Positions 6,121-16,291 are shown, counted from the stretch's first letter. The stretch: DNA of 41,544 nucleotides from Streptococcus oralis subsp. tigurinus AZ_3a (GCA_000344275.1 AORU01000017.1:1-41544), one strand, 5' to 3'. Notes: generated by a model from the letters alone, not told the origin. Numbers and translations: made by a program.

Positions 6121-8490
6121 ATGAACGTATCTTTTAGTCCAAGTATTACCTTCATGCTGCAATATACAGAAGCAAATAGTGGGTTTGTAGACTACACCAA
6201 TAGAGATGAAGCTGTCGAGGTTGATAATGAATTAAATTTAGAGACACACAGACAAAATATTGAGTCTCTAACTGAAGATGAAATACAAAAAATCCAAGCT
6301 GAAGTCCCAGAAACAAAACTTAATTTCCAGGAGTACATCGATTATATGAATCGTTCTTATGCTACTGAAAATCAAAATGAAGAGATGACAGCGATTTTTA
6401 CAAAAGAAGTCAATTACTTGCAACGTAGCAAAGTAACTGAATTGAAAAGTAAGTTAGAGCAGGCTTATCAAAATGGCTCTCTTCTATGGCAGGGTGTTAT
6501 CTCTTTTGATAATGATTTTTTGGCCAAGGAGGGATTATATGATCTGGAAACTGGGAAAGTTGATCAGCAAGCCATCAAGTCGGTCATACGTGAAGCATTG
6601 CCAAGATTGATTGAAAAAGAAGGATTATCCGACTCATCATTTTGGTGGGCTAACATTCACTTGAACACGGATAATATTCATGTGCATTTTGGTTTATCTG
6701 AAGTTGAATCTGCAAGAGATAAATTTTTCTATCGGCCACGTGGACGAATGGAATATAGAGGTAACTTTTCCCAGAAAACCATTGAGCGTTTTAAAAGTGA
6801 TGTTTTTCATGGTCTGTTGAATGAACAGACTAGAGGAATGATTGTTCGACGAGAACAAATCTTGGCCAATATCAGAAGTGAGTTGATCAATTCTGTGTTT
6901 AGAGATCAGAAGGTTCGTTCTTCGGCTGAAAAAAATTTTTTGGAGCAGGCTTACAACCATTTGCCAATGGATAAAAAATGGCGTTATGGATCAAATGCAA
7001 GAGATTTTGCAGTCAGTAAATTCTTCATCGACCGCTATCTGGATTCCTATTTAGAAAATGATGGGAAAGAGCTCTATCAAGAATTTCTGAAAGAAACGAA
7101 GGACTTCCTAGAAACTTATAAAGGAGCTTATTCAGATGAAAAAAAATCAACCTACGAAAAGATTCGGAAAGTTGATGGTCGTTTTGAGAAAACACAACAG
7201 GAAGCTGCAGGCTTTCATCTGCAGCAATTAATTGCGAGTCGAGAGAAGGAGTTGAGAGAACGACTAGCAAATAAAATCTTGCACCTATTTCGTGAGAATG
7301 CTCCTGAAATAGCTGACGTTCGGCTGGAAAAAAATTTGGCCAATTTCTCAGTAAAGAATCAAAAATTAATTTTAGCTCAGGATCCTAACGCAAGTGTTAT
7401 CAAAACACTAGATGCCTGGAAAAAACTGGGTTATGATCTAAAAGATGGGGCGAAACCTCTTGAAATCACAAAACCAGTCTATGCTACTTATGACAAACAC
7501 GGAACAGGTTTGGGACGTCCTGAATTTGTTACGGAATTAGTTTATGATGTGAGTCAGATGAAAGAAGACTTACTACAGAAGCAACTTAGTTTAAGGGACT
7601 TATCGCTATTTTCTTCAGCTGATTTGAAAGAACTTGTAGAAGCAGCTAAAAAGAAAAGTGATCGATCATTAAAAGAACGCCAGGAGCTAGGAACATTTCG
7701 CTATGCTTTAAAATTGAGTTTATTGGAGGAAAAGCAGAGTAGTTTATTAGTTCGTAAAACTCTTTTTGATCAAATTCAACCACTTGAAACCGATAAGCCA
7801 TTTGTTGAATTGAAAAAGAAAGAAATTCAACAAAGACTGAAGCTGACTGAATTGCAGCTGACTCCAAATTATAAATTGAGTGAAGCAGACCAATCTCTGA
7901 GACAATCTCTTGCTAACCAGTTTGAAGATAGTGTTTCATTTTCAGTAGAGAAAGCCGATTCATTAACAATTCAAGCTCCTATTAAACGTTTAAAGGAGGA
8001 ATTGGCTACAATTCAACCTCTTCAAGATGAAGGAGTTTTGACCATTCTAAAGGGCTATCCTGTTACGAAAGATAGCTACGTAGAAGAGTTACAGACACAT
8101 ATCTCTATTTTTCAGTTGAAACATCAGATTTATAGTCGAAACAAGGAAATTTCACAAACGACTGATCAAACTACTATTCAAAAATTAAAACAGGAGAATG
8201 CGAAAGGATTTTCTGAGCTCAAATCACTCTATCAGAAATTGTTGCCAGAGGAGGAAAGTAATCAGAAAAGTCAGTTAGCTCAAGCTGTTTCACAGAAAAT
8301 GCAAGAAAGAAAGGTCCTACAAAGAAAAAATATCCAACAATCCCAAGGTAAAGCAATCATCAATACAGATTTCATGAGAAATCTGACCAATTCTCTTCAA
8401 AGGGCTCAACGTGCAAATAAAAAAGCCCTTATGGAACGTGAGAGAAGCGATGAGAGACAAGAATTGGAGGAAAAAGGACAAAGTATATAG
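6121..8490 (+). CDS. MobP2/MobL-type conjugative relaxase
   Basis: This 789-residue protein would nick oriT and lead the transferred strand. The histidine cluster that binds the metal is at H180, H187 and H189 (IHLNTDNIHVHFG). An early tyrosine, Y25 in FVDYTNRDEA, is the likely nucleophile; this pattern is typical of the MobP2/MobL relaxases of Firmicutes, of which the pLS20 relaxase is the known model. Residues from about 280 are long helical, charged segments, probably an accessory domain for DNA or coupling-protein contact. GAGAGGAAAATA precedes the ATG. It is the last gene of the mobilisation operon and is followed by a terminator at 8493-8519. Confidence 0.88.
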   Translation: MNVSFSPSITFMLQYTEANSGFVDYTNRDEAVEVDNELNLETHRQNIESLTEDEIQKIQAEVPETKLNFQEYIDYMNRSYATENQNEEMTAIFTKEVNYLQRSKVTELKSKLEQAYQNGSLLWQGVISFDNDFLAKEGLYDLETGKVDQQAIKSVIREALPRLIEKEGLSDSSFWWANIHLNTDNIHVHFGLSEVESARDKFFYRPRGRMEYRGNFSQKTIERFKSDVFHGLLNEQTRGMIVRREQILANIRSELINSVFRDQKVRSSAEKNFLEQAYNHLPMDKKWRYGSNARDFAVSKFFIDRYLDSYLENDGKELYQEFLKETKDFLETYKGAYSDEKKSTYEKIRKVDGRFEKTQQEAAGFHLQQLIASREKELRERLANKILHLFRENAPEIADVRLEKNLANFSVKNQKLILAQDPNASVIKTLDAWKKLGYDLKDGAKPLEITKPVYATYDKHGTGLGRPEFVTELVYDVSQMKEDLLQKQLSLRDLSLFSSADLKELVEAAKKKSDRSLKERQELGTFRYALKLSLLEEKQSSLLVRKTLFDQIQPLETDKPFVELKKKEIQQRLKLTELQLTPNYKLSEADQSLRQSLANQFEDSVSFSVEKADSLTIQAPIKRLKEELATIQPLQDEGVLTILKGYPVTKDSYVEELQTHISIFQLKHQIYSRNKEISQTTDQTTIQKLKQENAKGFSELKSLYQKLLPEEESNQKSQLAQAVSQKMQERKVLQRKNIQQSQGKAIINTDFMRNLTNSLQRAQRANKKALMERERSDERQELEEKGQSI

Positions 8491-8492
8491 AG

Positions 8493-8519
8493 GTCATTGT
8501 AAAAGCAATGACTTTTTTT
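8493..8519 (+). terminator. Intrinsic terminator after the relaxase
   Basis: GTCATTG (8493-8499), a 6-base loop and CAATGAC (8506-8512) are followed by seven T residues. It separates the mobilisation operon from TGTCCC promoter 2. Confidence 0.9.
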
Positions 8520-8539
8520 GTTGAAAAATGGAATTATAT

Positions 8540-8578
8540 TGTCCCTTTAACTGGAATTTTTTGGTTATTGAATAGAAT
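8540..8578 (+). promoter_or_regulatory. TGTCCC-type promoter 2
   Basis: TGTCCCTTTA starts at 8540, TTAT at 8565 and the -10 TAGAAT at 8573. It drives the small gene at 8609 and the giant polyvalent gene at 8881. Confidence 0.85.
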
Positions 8579-8608
8579 AGAAGGATAAAAAGAGAAAGGA
8601 GAAGAAAA

Positions 8609-8869
8609 ATGAAGCTATTATTTCCAGATGTCGCAGTTGAAGACTTTGATTTCTCAGCCGAATGGTTAATTACGGCAATGAATGCCGATAGCAAGCAAGT
8701 GCATTTTGAGGGTCAAGGAAGAAATTCTGATTTAGAAATGGTTCTAGATTTTAAGGAAAATTCTGAGCTATTTGAATCTTTTTCAGTAGGGGAATTGGTT
8801 CACTTAGATCCAGAATCATTTCTACAAGCAGAGAATGAGCCGTACAAACCACAGTATGAAGGATTTTAA
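8609..8869 (+). CDS. Small acidic hypothetical protein
   Basis: This is an 86-residue, strongly acidic, soluble protein without a recognisable domain. GAAAGGAGAAG precedes the ATG. It ends 11 bases before the 1833-residue polyvalent protein and shares its promoter, so a role beside that protein is likely; an acidic partner or DNA-mimic-like role is possible but only a guess. Confidence 0.75.
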   Translation: MKLLFPDVAVEDFDFSAEWLITAMNADSKQVHFEGQGRNSDLEMVLDFKENSELFESFSVGELVHLDPESFLQAENEPYKPQYEGF

Positions 8870-8880
8870 GGAGATTTTAT

Positions 8881-11800
8881 ATGACAGAACAAGAATCAAG
8901 ACGTGGTAAAAGTCGTAGAGAACGTGTTGAATTTGCACGTTCTAGAGATATTTTGGATGTTGCAAACGAGCTCCAGATGGAGCTGGTTCGATCTGGACGA
9001 GACTATCGATGGAAAGAACATGATAGCCTAGTTATATCGCCTGATAAGAATTTATGGAAATGGTTCTCCAGAAATACAGGAGGAGATGCGATTTCTTTAG
9101 TTGAAACGATAAAGGAAGTGGATTTTAACCAATCTGTAGATTTTTTAAATGATGGAAATTTTAAAGAGTTTCAAATGGTTGAAAGAGCTCAAGAAGATTT
9201 TAAATACTATCTTGAAAAATATGAGCAGCCGTTTTCAGCTGGAAGAGATTATCTACGGAATCAACGTGGGCTATCAGACGAAACGATTGATTATTTTTTG
9301 GAACAGGGTGTTTTAGCCCAAGCTAACGCCAAACTTGACTACTTTGCGGAAGGCAATGATGGAGTTACAACAAATGCGATTGAGCCAGTTATTGTCTTCA
9401 AGTCCCTTTCTTCTTCAGGTGAAGTTGTTGGAGCCTCTTTACAAGGAATACAGGAGAATTGGGAGAAGTGGCCAAAACATGGATATGCTAAAGTGATTAT
9501 GAAAAACTCCGATCCTATGACAGGTATTCATGTTGATATTGGCGGTCCAAAACGATTGATTTTCACTGAGAGTCCAATTGATTTAATGTCCTACTATGAA
9601 TTGCACAAAGATAGTCTTCAGGACGTCAGATTAGTTTCTATGGATGGTTTGAAAGAATCGACTATAGGCCGTCATCTATCTCAAATTCAAGCTGAAATTT
9701 CAGGAAAACCACTAAGATGGACACCTGAACAATTAGCGGACGGACTTCAAGTAGCTATTGATCATCACTTTTTTGAAGATGGGAAAAATGCGGATTTGAT
9801 TACTCTAGCTTTAGATAATGATAAAGCAGGTAGAACATTCATTCAAGAATTGGAGGCAAAAGGAGCTGTTATCAATTCAGATCTACCAGAACTAAAACCA
9901 GGACAAGATAAAACGGACTGGAATGATGTTCTAAAGAATCAACAGGAAGAAAAGCCTGACAACAGTCGTCTTGCCCAGGCACGTCGAAAATTGGAACGAC
10001 TAAGGGGTGAACAAGACGAGGCTATTTCAAGGGCTTATTCCCACCAAGCGCTAACAAATGGGCAACCCATGAATGATAAGCGAGGAGGTGCTAGCTTTAA
10101 ACGTAAGCAAGAACAAATAGAAGATCAAGTCTTCTCAAAGATGGATGAGATTAGGCAACAGGAAGAGCGAGTAGAGCGCCTGGAGCACCAACAACATTTG
10201 AAAGAAATGGGGTTGAATCGTCAGGGTAGTGGTCTGGAGATGAGTGTTCAAAATATACCTAGAATCCGTGAAGAGTTAGAAAAAGCTAAACGTGGGGAGT
10301 CGTTCTTTACCAAAGCTACTCTCAAACGCTATCAAGAAGAGTTGACTAGACTTGAAGCCATATCTGAACAAATGGGTAAAACGAGCATTCAACCAGCAAC
10401 TCAAGCCTTAATTGATGAGGGGCTAGTGAACCAGTGGCAAAAACAACCAAATACGTATTTTGTAAAAGGGTTACGAAGAGTTGCCCTGGAGTTGACTGAA
10501 GAAGGAGAGTTTCAATTATCTTCACAAACTAAGTATCATCCGAAAACAGATGAGGAAAGACTGAAGGTGGATGAATTACTTGCCAAACAAGGGCAAGAAA
10601 ATGTAGGATTAACGCCCTCGAATCAGGAAAAAACAATCTCGCCACAACCAGAGCCTATTGAAAAAAATCAAGGCGAAGCAGGGTGGTTAGAAAAAAATTG
10701 GGACAATCTCACGTTTTCGATAGAAAATAAAAAAACAGTCGTCATTGATCCGACTAGTATAGATGAGATGGTTGAAGAAAAACAAACTCCAGAAAATCAA
10801 GAATCTATTGTCAATACAGAGGAGAATGCTGTGAGATTGATGAGCTATGAAGAGGTAAAACAGGAAAACGAAGCATTAACAAAGAGTTTAAATAATCGGA
10901 TTCAATCTGGAGAATTATCAATTGAATTTGCCCCAGATTTCTATCTATATGATGTCTTTGCGAAGTTAGGAAATAGCCATCCTACTAAATACCTCAACGC
11001 TAAACGAATGGAAGTGTTGTCTCCTATCCATTCACTTTTGACCTCTATTGATGATCAAACGATTGATTTATACAAGAAAAAAGGGACTCCTGAGCAAGAT
11101 TCCTTGTATCAAGCATTGAAACCTCATCAGAGAACTTTGGGAGTAGATATTTCAACCCGATTTATTGGTGAACTTGCAATAGCAGCCTACAATACTAACA
11201 AGCAGATAGAAAGCCTTTCTAGTAACAGTTTTGGCGTCTATTTTGGTGAAAGGACCCTTGATAATCTATCACAATCGGTTGAGCGAATGCTGGAGTATCC
11301 ATTGATTGAATCGGGAACAAGAGACTTCGCCCATGGTTTTGTGACAACACCAAACACATTGTTCCACTATTTGGAAGAACAAGAAGGAGAAGTGGTTTTA
11401 AATCGAGAATTATTGGATAACTTGATATCACGTCTTGAGACTCATCCTATTAAGATAATGGAAGTTTCAGAAGAAAAAGAAAAAGCCCCTGAGAAATCTC
11501 AAGAGCTAGATATGATTTTTGAGCAACAAAAAAACGAGAGGACCAGTGGTAGTCTGGGGTCTTTACAGCCCGAAGCTGAAGGCAGTCCCACACCCGTACC
11601 AAAAGCTGGCACCTTTGAACGCTCTGTTACCAGTCGTCCTACGACATCCTCTCATTTACTTTATTTTACCATAAATGAAGAGTTTCAGTCAAGTAACGAT
11701 GGCTACTATCACTCTATTTCCTTAGATGAATTAACTAAATTGAATCGTCCAATCCGTCGACTAGCTTTGCAAAATGCAGCACAGTATTATTTGGATGAGT

Positions 11801-14382
11801 TGGCCAACTCAAAGATTTATTATGTTACCCCTGATAAGACTGTACAAGTTCATTTTGAAGAAAAGCACTTCATGCACCTAACAGGAATTAAACCAATTGC
11901 ATTAGGGCAGACACCCGAGAAAACTTTACATGATTTTTCAGAAGGAAATGGACATTTTGATAATATTTTATTGGCTAATAATGATGCAGCTTTTGACAAA
12001 CTAAAGGTCTTATCAGATCTTTCAGTAGCAACAGAAAGTACATCTTTCTATTTTGATGATTTAACTGATCTTAGGCGATATGATGGACGTTTTGATAGTC
12101 TTATAAAGTCTGATGATAAAGATATTATCTTGTTATTCAAAGAGTTAGAGGAAGAAAACTATATCCCAATATCAGTTTTTAAGTCTCGGACAAAACTTAC
12201 CAAGGAACTGGAGACGGTAGATAAAACACCTATTCTTGGCGTATTCCGTGAACGTGATGGCCAGATTGAACAGCTATCAATTAATGAGGAATATGTTAAA
12301 GATGGTGGCGAGGAAATGTTATCTATCTTAAAAAATAAGCAGTATGAAGAGGTTCCTAAAGAAATTGAACAAACAACGCTAGAGAACACACTGAATAGCC
12401 CCCTACTTGATTCGGCTACGTTTACTCAAGTCTTAGATACTGTCTATAATTTAGGTGTGCCAGGTGACATCTCAAAAACTCCAGAAGAATTTCATCAAGC
12501 ATGGGATCAGTATCTTGACTATGCGAAACAGTACAATGATAAATTTGATCAGATTGTTGCTGCAGCAGGAGAAGATAATCTCCTAGATAAAAATTCCGAC
12601 TTTTATAGAGACTGGCATCAAGATCATATTTATAAAGATGACTATCATATTCGCCTTCAATGGTCTGAGGATCGCCCAGGTGGCCCGAAATTGCCGTTTA
12701 AAGAGACAGAGCTGATATCTTATCAAGACTTTGCTAGAGAGCTATACAAGGCCAATCAGGACTTTTATCCAATTCATCAAGAAGGAATGAAACAAGTAAC
12801 AGCAGGCAATACTGAAGGTTATGTCCCTCCTACCAAAATTAAGTTTGATGTTTATGCTCCAGGGGGTGAAATGATCAAAGAGGGAATTCGATATGATATT
12901 GGAGATGAGACTACACCTATTTCACAAATGTTAGGGTTAGGATATCGTCGACTCAAAGGTCAATCTGTACTAGCATCGATGGATGAAGAAATTCTTTCTC
13001 AGCTGGAAAACAGAGAGGTGAATAAGGAAATTTCCCAGGAAGCAAATGAATCGGCTCGATTGACAGAAGAAGTAGCAGGTCAAACTCCTGATACAAGAGA
13101 AACGGTAGCTTTTCAATCTTCTAAGCAAGAAACTAAAACTAATTTACTTCAGCGTGTAGAGGAGATCCTGAAAGAGGAACCTATTTCGGATTTGGAGATC
13201 CCTGAAGTAAACTCAAGTAGTATTGATTATGCGACTTTAACGCCTCATGAATTGAGTGAAGTTGCTTTTCAAAAAGTGAGAGAGTACACAGAAACACCAG
13301 AACGGTTAGAAGAGTATCTGAATTTTATGAGTAAGTTTCCAGAACTTTCTCCTAGAAATGTCGCTTTGATTCAGGAACAGTGGCCAGGAGCAAGTGCAGT
13401 CGCAACCTATAATCAATGGCAATCGATGGGGGAAGTTCTTGGAATTACTTCAGATCAGGTATTTGAAACTAGAAATACCTATACCAATAAAAAAACAGGT
13501 CGAACAAGAGAAGTTGTCCATAACAATCTTTCGGTTAAGACAGGAGAAAAATCACATATTACCTTGTTTAGACCTATGATGGTTGAAATGATTCCTGTAT
13601 TGGATGAAAATGGAAATCAGGTAAAAAATGGAAAAGGCAATCCAAAATATAAAAGACTTTCTGAAGCGACACCTGAAGAAAAGGCGTTAAAGAAGGAAGG
13701 AAAATTAAAATCTCGCTTCTTCCAAGAAAGAGATTCAAATACAGGCTTAGCTAAATTTGCTACGTATAAAGTATTTGAGTTGTCTCAAACAACCTTGAAA
13801 CCTGAATTTTATCCAAAAGCGATGCCAAATCGTCACTATAACTTTAATATGGATCATATTCGTACAAAAGAGGTGCTTGAAGGACTTTCAGACTATGCTA
13901 AGAATATTGGGGTAACAATCTATCAAGACGATGCAAAAGAGTTGAGAAGTGCGAAAGGATCTTTTTATCCAGATGAACAAAAGATACTCTTGAATCCAGA
14001 TAATACTCCTGGAGAAGTCGTTGCAACTACTATTCACGAGTTGGCGCATGCTAGTCTACATAACCCTAAATTTGCTAACTCGTATAAGGAAGATGTCTCA
14101 AAAGATCGTAGAGAACTTGAAGCTGAGATGACAAGTTATCTCGTTTCTAATCATTTTGGGTTAGATACCTCTGAAAAAGCCATTCGCTATATGGCAATTT
14201 GGACTGATAATTTGACCTCTCTTGATGATCAACAACTAGCGCAATCTATGAAACGGATTCATGGAACAGTATCTAAGATTGTAAAAAGTGTTGAACAACA
14301 TACAAAGCCTTATCAGTTGAATAGACAGGTGGGACAAAATCAAAATTTTATCCAAAGCCCAAAGAAGGGGCTTAAAGTATAG
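8881..14382 (+). CDS. Giant polyvalent protein: Toprim primase-like plus LtrC/ArdC-like metallopeptidase
   Basis: This is an 1833-residue multidomain protein. Residues 1-340 resemble the plasmid primase-like family (DUF3991 plus Toprim): a GGDAISL element, then acidic Toprim residues near E230 (FTESPIDL) and D312/D314 (LDNDKAG). Residues 340-620 are charged and coiled-coil-like. The middle (about 1100-1390) probably holds small domains associated with large polyvalent proteins. Residues about 1470-1640 look like the ssDNA-binding N-domain of LtrC/ArdC proteins (PRNVALIQEQWPGASAV). The C-terminus carries the zinc peptidase motif HELAHA (H1719, E1720, H1723). Such proteins enter recipients during conjugation and are thought to prime or protect incoming DNA. 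It follows TGTCCC promoter 2 and ends at a terminator. Confidence 0.88.
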   Translation: MTEQESRRGKSRRERVEFARSRDILDVANELQMELVRSGRDYRWKEHDSLVISPDKNLWKWFSRNTGGDAISLVETIKEVDFNQSVDFLNDGNFKEFQMVERAQEDFKYYLEKYEQPFSAGRDYLRNQRGLSDETIDYFLEQGVLAQANAKLDYFAEGNDGVTTNAIEPVIVFKSLSSSGEVVGASLQGIQENWEKWPKHGYAKVIMKNSDPMTGIHVDIGGPKRLIFTESPIDLMSYYELHKDSLQDVRLVSMDGLKESTIGRHLSQIQAEISGKPLRWTPEQLADGLQVAIDHHFFEDGKNADLITLALDNDKAGRTFIQELEAKGAVINSDLPELKPGQDKTDWNDVLKNQQEEKPDNSRLAQARRKLERLRGEQDEAISRAYSHQALTNGQPMNDKRGGASFKRKQEQIEDQVFSKMDEIRQQEERVERLEHQQHLKEMGLNRQGSGLEMSVQNIPRIREELEKAKRGESFFTKATLKRYQEELTRLEAISEQMGKTSIQPATQALIDEGLVNQWQKQPNTYFVKGLRRVALELTEEGEFQLSSQTKYHPKTDEERLKVDELLAKQGQENVGLTPSNQEKTISPQPEPIEKNQGEAGWLEKNWDNLTFSIENKKTVVIDPTSIDEMVEEKQTPENQESIVNTEENAVRLMSYEEVKQENEALTKSLNNRIQSGELSIEFAPDFYLYDVFAKLGNSHPTKYLNAKRMEVLSPIHSLLTSIDDQTIDLYKKKGTPEQDSLYQALKPHQRTLGVDISTRFIGELAIAAYNTNKQIESLSSNSFGVYFGERTLDNLSQSVERMLEYPLIESGTRDFAHGFVTTPNTLFHYLEEQEGEVVLNRELLDNLISRLETHPIKIMEVSEEKEKAPEKSQELDMIFEQQKNERTSGSLGSLQPEAEGSPTPVPKAGTFERSVTSRPTTSSHLLYFTINEEFQSSNDGYYHSISLDELTKLNRPIRRLALQNAAQYYLDELANSKIYYVTPDKTVQVHFEEKHFMHLTGIKPIALGQTPEKTLHDFSEGNGHFDNILLANNDAAFDKLKVLSDLSVATESTSFYFDDLTDLRRYDGRFDSLIKSDDKDIILLFKELEEENYIPISVFKSRTKLTKELETVDKTPILGVFRERDGQIEQLSINEEYVKDGGEEMLSILKNKQYEEVPKEIEQTTLENTLNSPLLDSATFTQVLDTVYNLGVPGDISKTPEEFHQAWDQYLDYAKQYNDKFDQIVAAAGEDNLLDKNSDFYRDWHQDHIYKDDYHIRLQWSEDRPGGPKLPFKETELISYQDFARELYKANQDFYPIHQEGMKQVTAGNTEGYVPPTKIKFDVYAPGGEMIKEGIRYDIGDETTPISQMLGLGYRRLKGQSVLASMDEEILSQLENREVNKEISQEANESARLTEEVAGQTPDTRETVAFQSSKQETKTNLLQRVEEILKEEPISDLEIPEVNSSSIDYATLTPHELSEVAFQKVREYTETPERLEEYLNFMSKFPELSPRNVALIQEQWPGASAVATYNQWQSMGEVLGITSDQVFETRNTYTNKKTGRTREVVHNNLSVKTGEKSHITLFRPMMVEMIPVLDENGNQVKNGKGNPKYKRLSEATPEEKALKKEGKLKSRFFQERDSNTGLAKFATYKVFELSQTTLKPEFYPKAMPNRHYNFNMDHIRTKEVLEGLSDYAKNIGVTIYQDDAKELRSAKGSFYPDEQKILLNPDNTPGEVVATTIHELAHASLHNPKFANSYKEDVSKDRRELEAEMTSYLVSNHFGLDTSEKAIRYMAIWTDNLTSLDDQQLAQSMKRIHGTVSKIVKSVEQHTKPYQLNRQVGQNQNFIQSPKKGLKV

Positions 14383-14411
14383 AAAGAGTGCTCTTTGTGA
14401 GCCTCTTTTTT
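14383..14411 (+). terminator. Intrinsic terminator after the polyvalent gene
   Basis: AAAGAG-t-GCTC (14383-14393) pairs with GAGCCTCTTT (14399-14408) across a 5-base loop with one bulged T, followed by more T residues. It starts directly after the stop codon. Confidence 0.75.
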
Positions 14412-14415
14412 GTGT

Positions 14416-14435
14416 AAAAAGTTATATAACTTTTT
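14416..14435. promoter_or_regulatory. GTTATATAAC palindrome, site 1
   Basis: A perfect 20-bp palindrome (AAAAA-GTTATATAAC-TTTTT) whose centre is about 50 bases upstream of the TGTCCC box of promoter 3. The same core recurs near promoters at 27112, 30596, 33679 and 38939. It is a likely protein-binding site; a real terminator already lies just before it. Confidence 0.7.
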
Positions 14436-14475
14436 GTGTTGTTCTTTGATATGAACTTGTTCTACTCTGTGTCAA

Positions 14476-14514
14476 TGTCCCTTTACAAAAGATTTTTTAA
14501 TTATAGATTACAAT
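14476..14514 (+). promoter_or_regulatory. TGTCCC-type promoter 3
   Basis: TGTCCCTTTA starts at 14476, TTAT at 14501 and the -10 TACAAT at 14509. It drives topoisomerase III (14544) and the Clp-like ATPase (16292). Confidence 0.85.
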
Positions 14515-14543
14515 GACAGAAAATGAAGTAGAAGGAGAATGAT

Positions 14544-16289
14544 ATGGTTATAGTTATTTTGGCTGAAAAAGAGAAACAGGCAGAAGCTTATGCTACAGCT
14601 TTGGGACAATTTAGTAAAACGAAAGGTGTCTATGTTATCAGGCAATCACTCTATTTTCCAGCTGAAGTCCATGTGGTGGCTGCTGAAGGGCACTTATTTG
14701 AATACAGTGAACCAGACAACTGGTCACTTGATAAATTACCTCTGACAAATGTTTCATTTAAGCAACATCTCAAGGAGGATAAGAATTCAAGAGAAAAATT
14801 TAAGAGAATTTATGATGAAGTGGTAGCAGCGGATCAAGTGATTATTGGGACGGATGCTGATAGAGAAGGAGAGCGGATTGCGTACTCTATTTTGTCGCAC
14901 ATACCAGGAGGCAAGGAGAAAATTTGGAAACGGCTTTGGGCAAGCTCCTTGACCAAGAAAGCTCTTCAAAAAGCTTTTCAGGAATTGAAGGAACCTTCAG
15001 AGACCTATAATTACTATTTGGAAGCTGAAGCACGTGCACAAAGTGATTGGTTGGTAGGCATGAATTTATCACCTCTTGCAACGATTGATCTTCAAGCAAA
15101 AGGACAGCTACCCCGAACAAAGGGAAGCCATTTATCAGTTGGCCGAGTTCAGACACCTGCAATTAGACTAGTCTGTGAAAATGATTTAGCGATTCGTAAC
15201 TTTACCCCAGAAAAATATTGGAAGCTTCAGCTGGAGGATAAGAAAAATGGGGTATTCTTCACCACAAAAGATAAAACTAAAGATAGTGAGGCTATTTTAG
15301 CCTCTTCAAGGAAGCTATCAGCTACCTCTGTTATTTCTTCAGTTGAGGTAGAAAATCATCAGAAATCCGCTCCACGGCTATTTACCTTGTCAGAATTACA
15401 AAGTTTTGCGGCAAGTGCCTGGAAATTTGACTCAAGCAAAACAGAGAGTATTGTTGAAGGACTGTATTTGAAAGGATTTCTCTCCTATCCACGTCCAGAC
15501 TCAGAATACATCAGTCGCTTTGAATTTGACGATTTAAAAGAAAATCTATCTGCCTATCAAAAGGCTATTAATTGTCATTTTCAGCCAGCGTTTTTGGAGC
15601 CTAGGAAAGATTATGTCAATGATGAAAAAGTATCTGGTACGAGCCATTCAGCCTTGATTCCGACTGAAAGAATTCCAAACCTTTCAAATTTAAAAACTGA
15701 CCAACGACTGATTTATGAAGCAGTTGTGAAACAGGCGATCTTGATGTTTGCGGATGATTGTTATTATTCAACCAAAACGATTGAAGTAGAAAATAATGGT
15801 CTTGTTTTTAAAACAAAAGGTAGAACGCTTCATAAATTAGGATGGGCTGAATGGAGTTCTCGAAAGGTACGAGGTTCTGTTGAAGTTCCTGATTATCAAG
15901 TAGGAGATAGAATTGAGACACAAGTTCAGATTGCAGGGGGTGAAACAAAACCACCTAAACGATTAACTGAAAGCCAATTGATTGGCCAAATATTTCCTAA
16001 ATATGGCTTGGGAACTCAGGCTACTAGAGGAGAAATTATTAAAAAAATTCAGAGTAAGGGTTATGTTGTTAAAGATAAAAAAACAGGTCAACTAACTCCT
16101 ACCAACAAGGCCTATCTACTTATCAATTATCTCTATGATAATGAATTCTCTGATCCAGAAACAACAGGAGGCTGGGAGATGTTCCTATCTCAGATTGGAG
16201 AAGGGACAATCAATCCACGAGAATTTGTGGATGCAATAAAAGATAAGCTCACTCTTCAAATCAAGGAAGTAAAAGAAAGAGGTGATTAA
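14544..16289 (+). CDS. topB: DNA topoisomerase III (type IA)
   Basis: This 581-residue type IA topoisomerase would pass or decatenate single strands during transfer or plasmid replication. It starts with a Toprim domain (E8 in ILAEKEKQ; DADRE at 104-108) and has the active-site tyrosine Y315 in LSYPRPDSEYIS. The usual motif is YPRTDS; Pro replaces Thr here. It lacks a C-terminal zinc-finger extension, so it is shorter than many chromosomal TopB proteins. AGAAGGAGAATGAT precedes the ATG. A topoisomerase is also encoded in the transfer operon of pSK41 (TraI), so this is the expected analogue. It is followed after two bases by the Clp-like gene. Confidence 0.93.
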   Translation: MVIVILAEKEKQAEAYATALGQFSKTKGVYVIRQSLYFPAEVHVVAAEGHLFEYSEPDNWSLDKLPLTNVSFKQHLKEDKNSREKFKRIYDEVVAADQVIIGTDADREGERIAYSILSHIPGGKEKIWKRLWASSLTKKALQKAFQELKEPSETYNYYLEAEARAQSDWLVGMNLSPLATIDLQAKGQLPRTKGSHLSVGRVQTPAIRLVCENDLAIRNFTPEKYWKLQLEDKKNGVFFTTKDKTKDSEAILASSRKLSATSVISSVEVENHQKSAPRLFTLSELQSFAASAWKFDSSKTESIVEGLYLKGFLSYPRPDSEYISRFEFDDLKENLSAYQKAINCHFQPAFLEPRKDYVNDEKVSGTSHSALIPTERIPNLSNLKTDQRLIYEAVVKQAILMFADDCYYSTKTIEVENNGLVFKTKGRTLHKLGWAEWSSRKVRGSVEVPDYQVGDRIETQVQIAGGETKPPKRLTESQLIGQIFPKYGLGTQATRGEIIKKIQSKGYVVKDKKTGQLTPTNKAYLLINYLYDNEFSDPETTGGWEMFLSQIGEGTINPREFVDAIKDKLTLQIKEVKERGD

Positions 16290-16291
16290 GT

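Noticed and set aside
14416..14435. GTTATATAAC palindromes read as transcription terminators
   Set aside because: Better terminators with GC pairs and T runs lie just upstream at three sites, these palindromes are AT-only near the centre without a following T run, and two copies flank the parA promoter, which favours operators.
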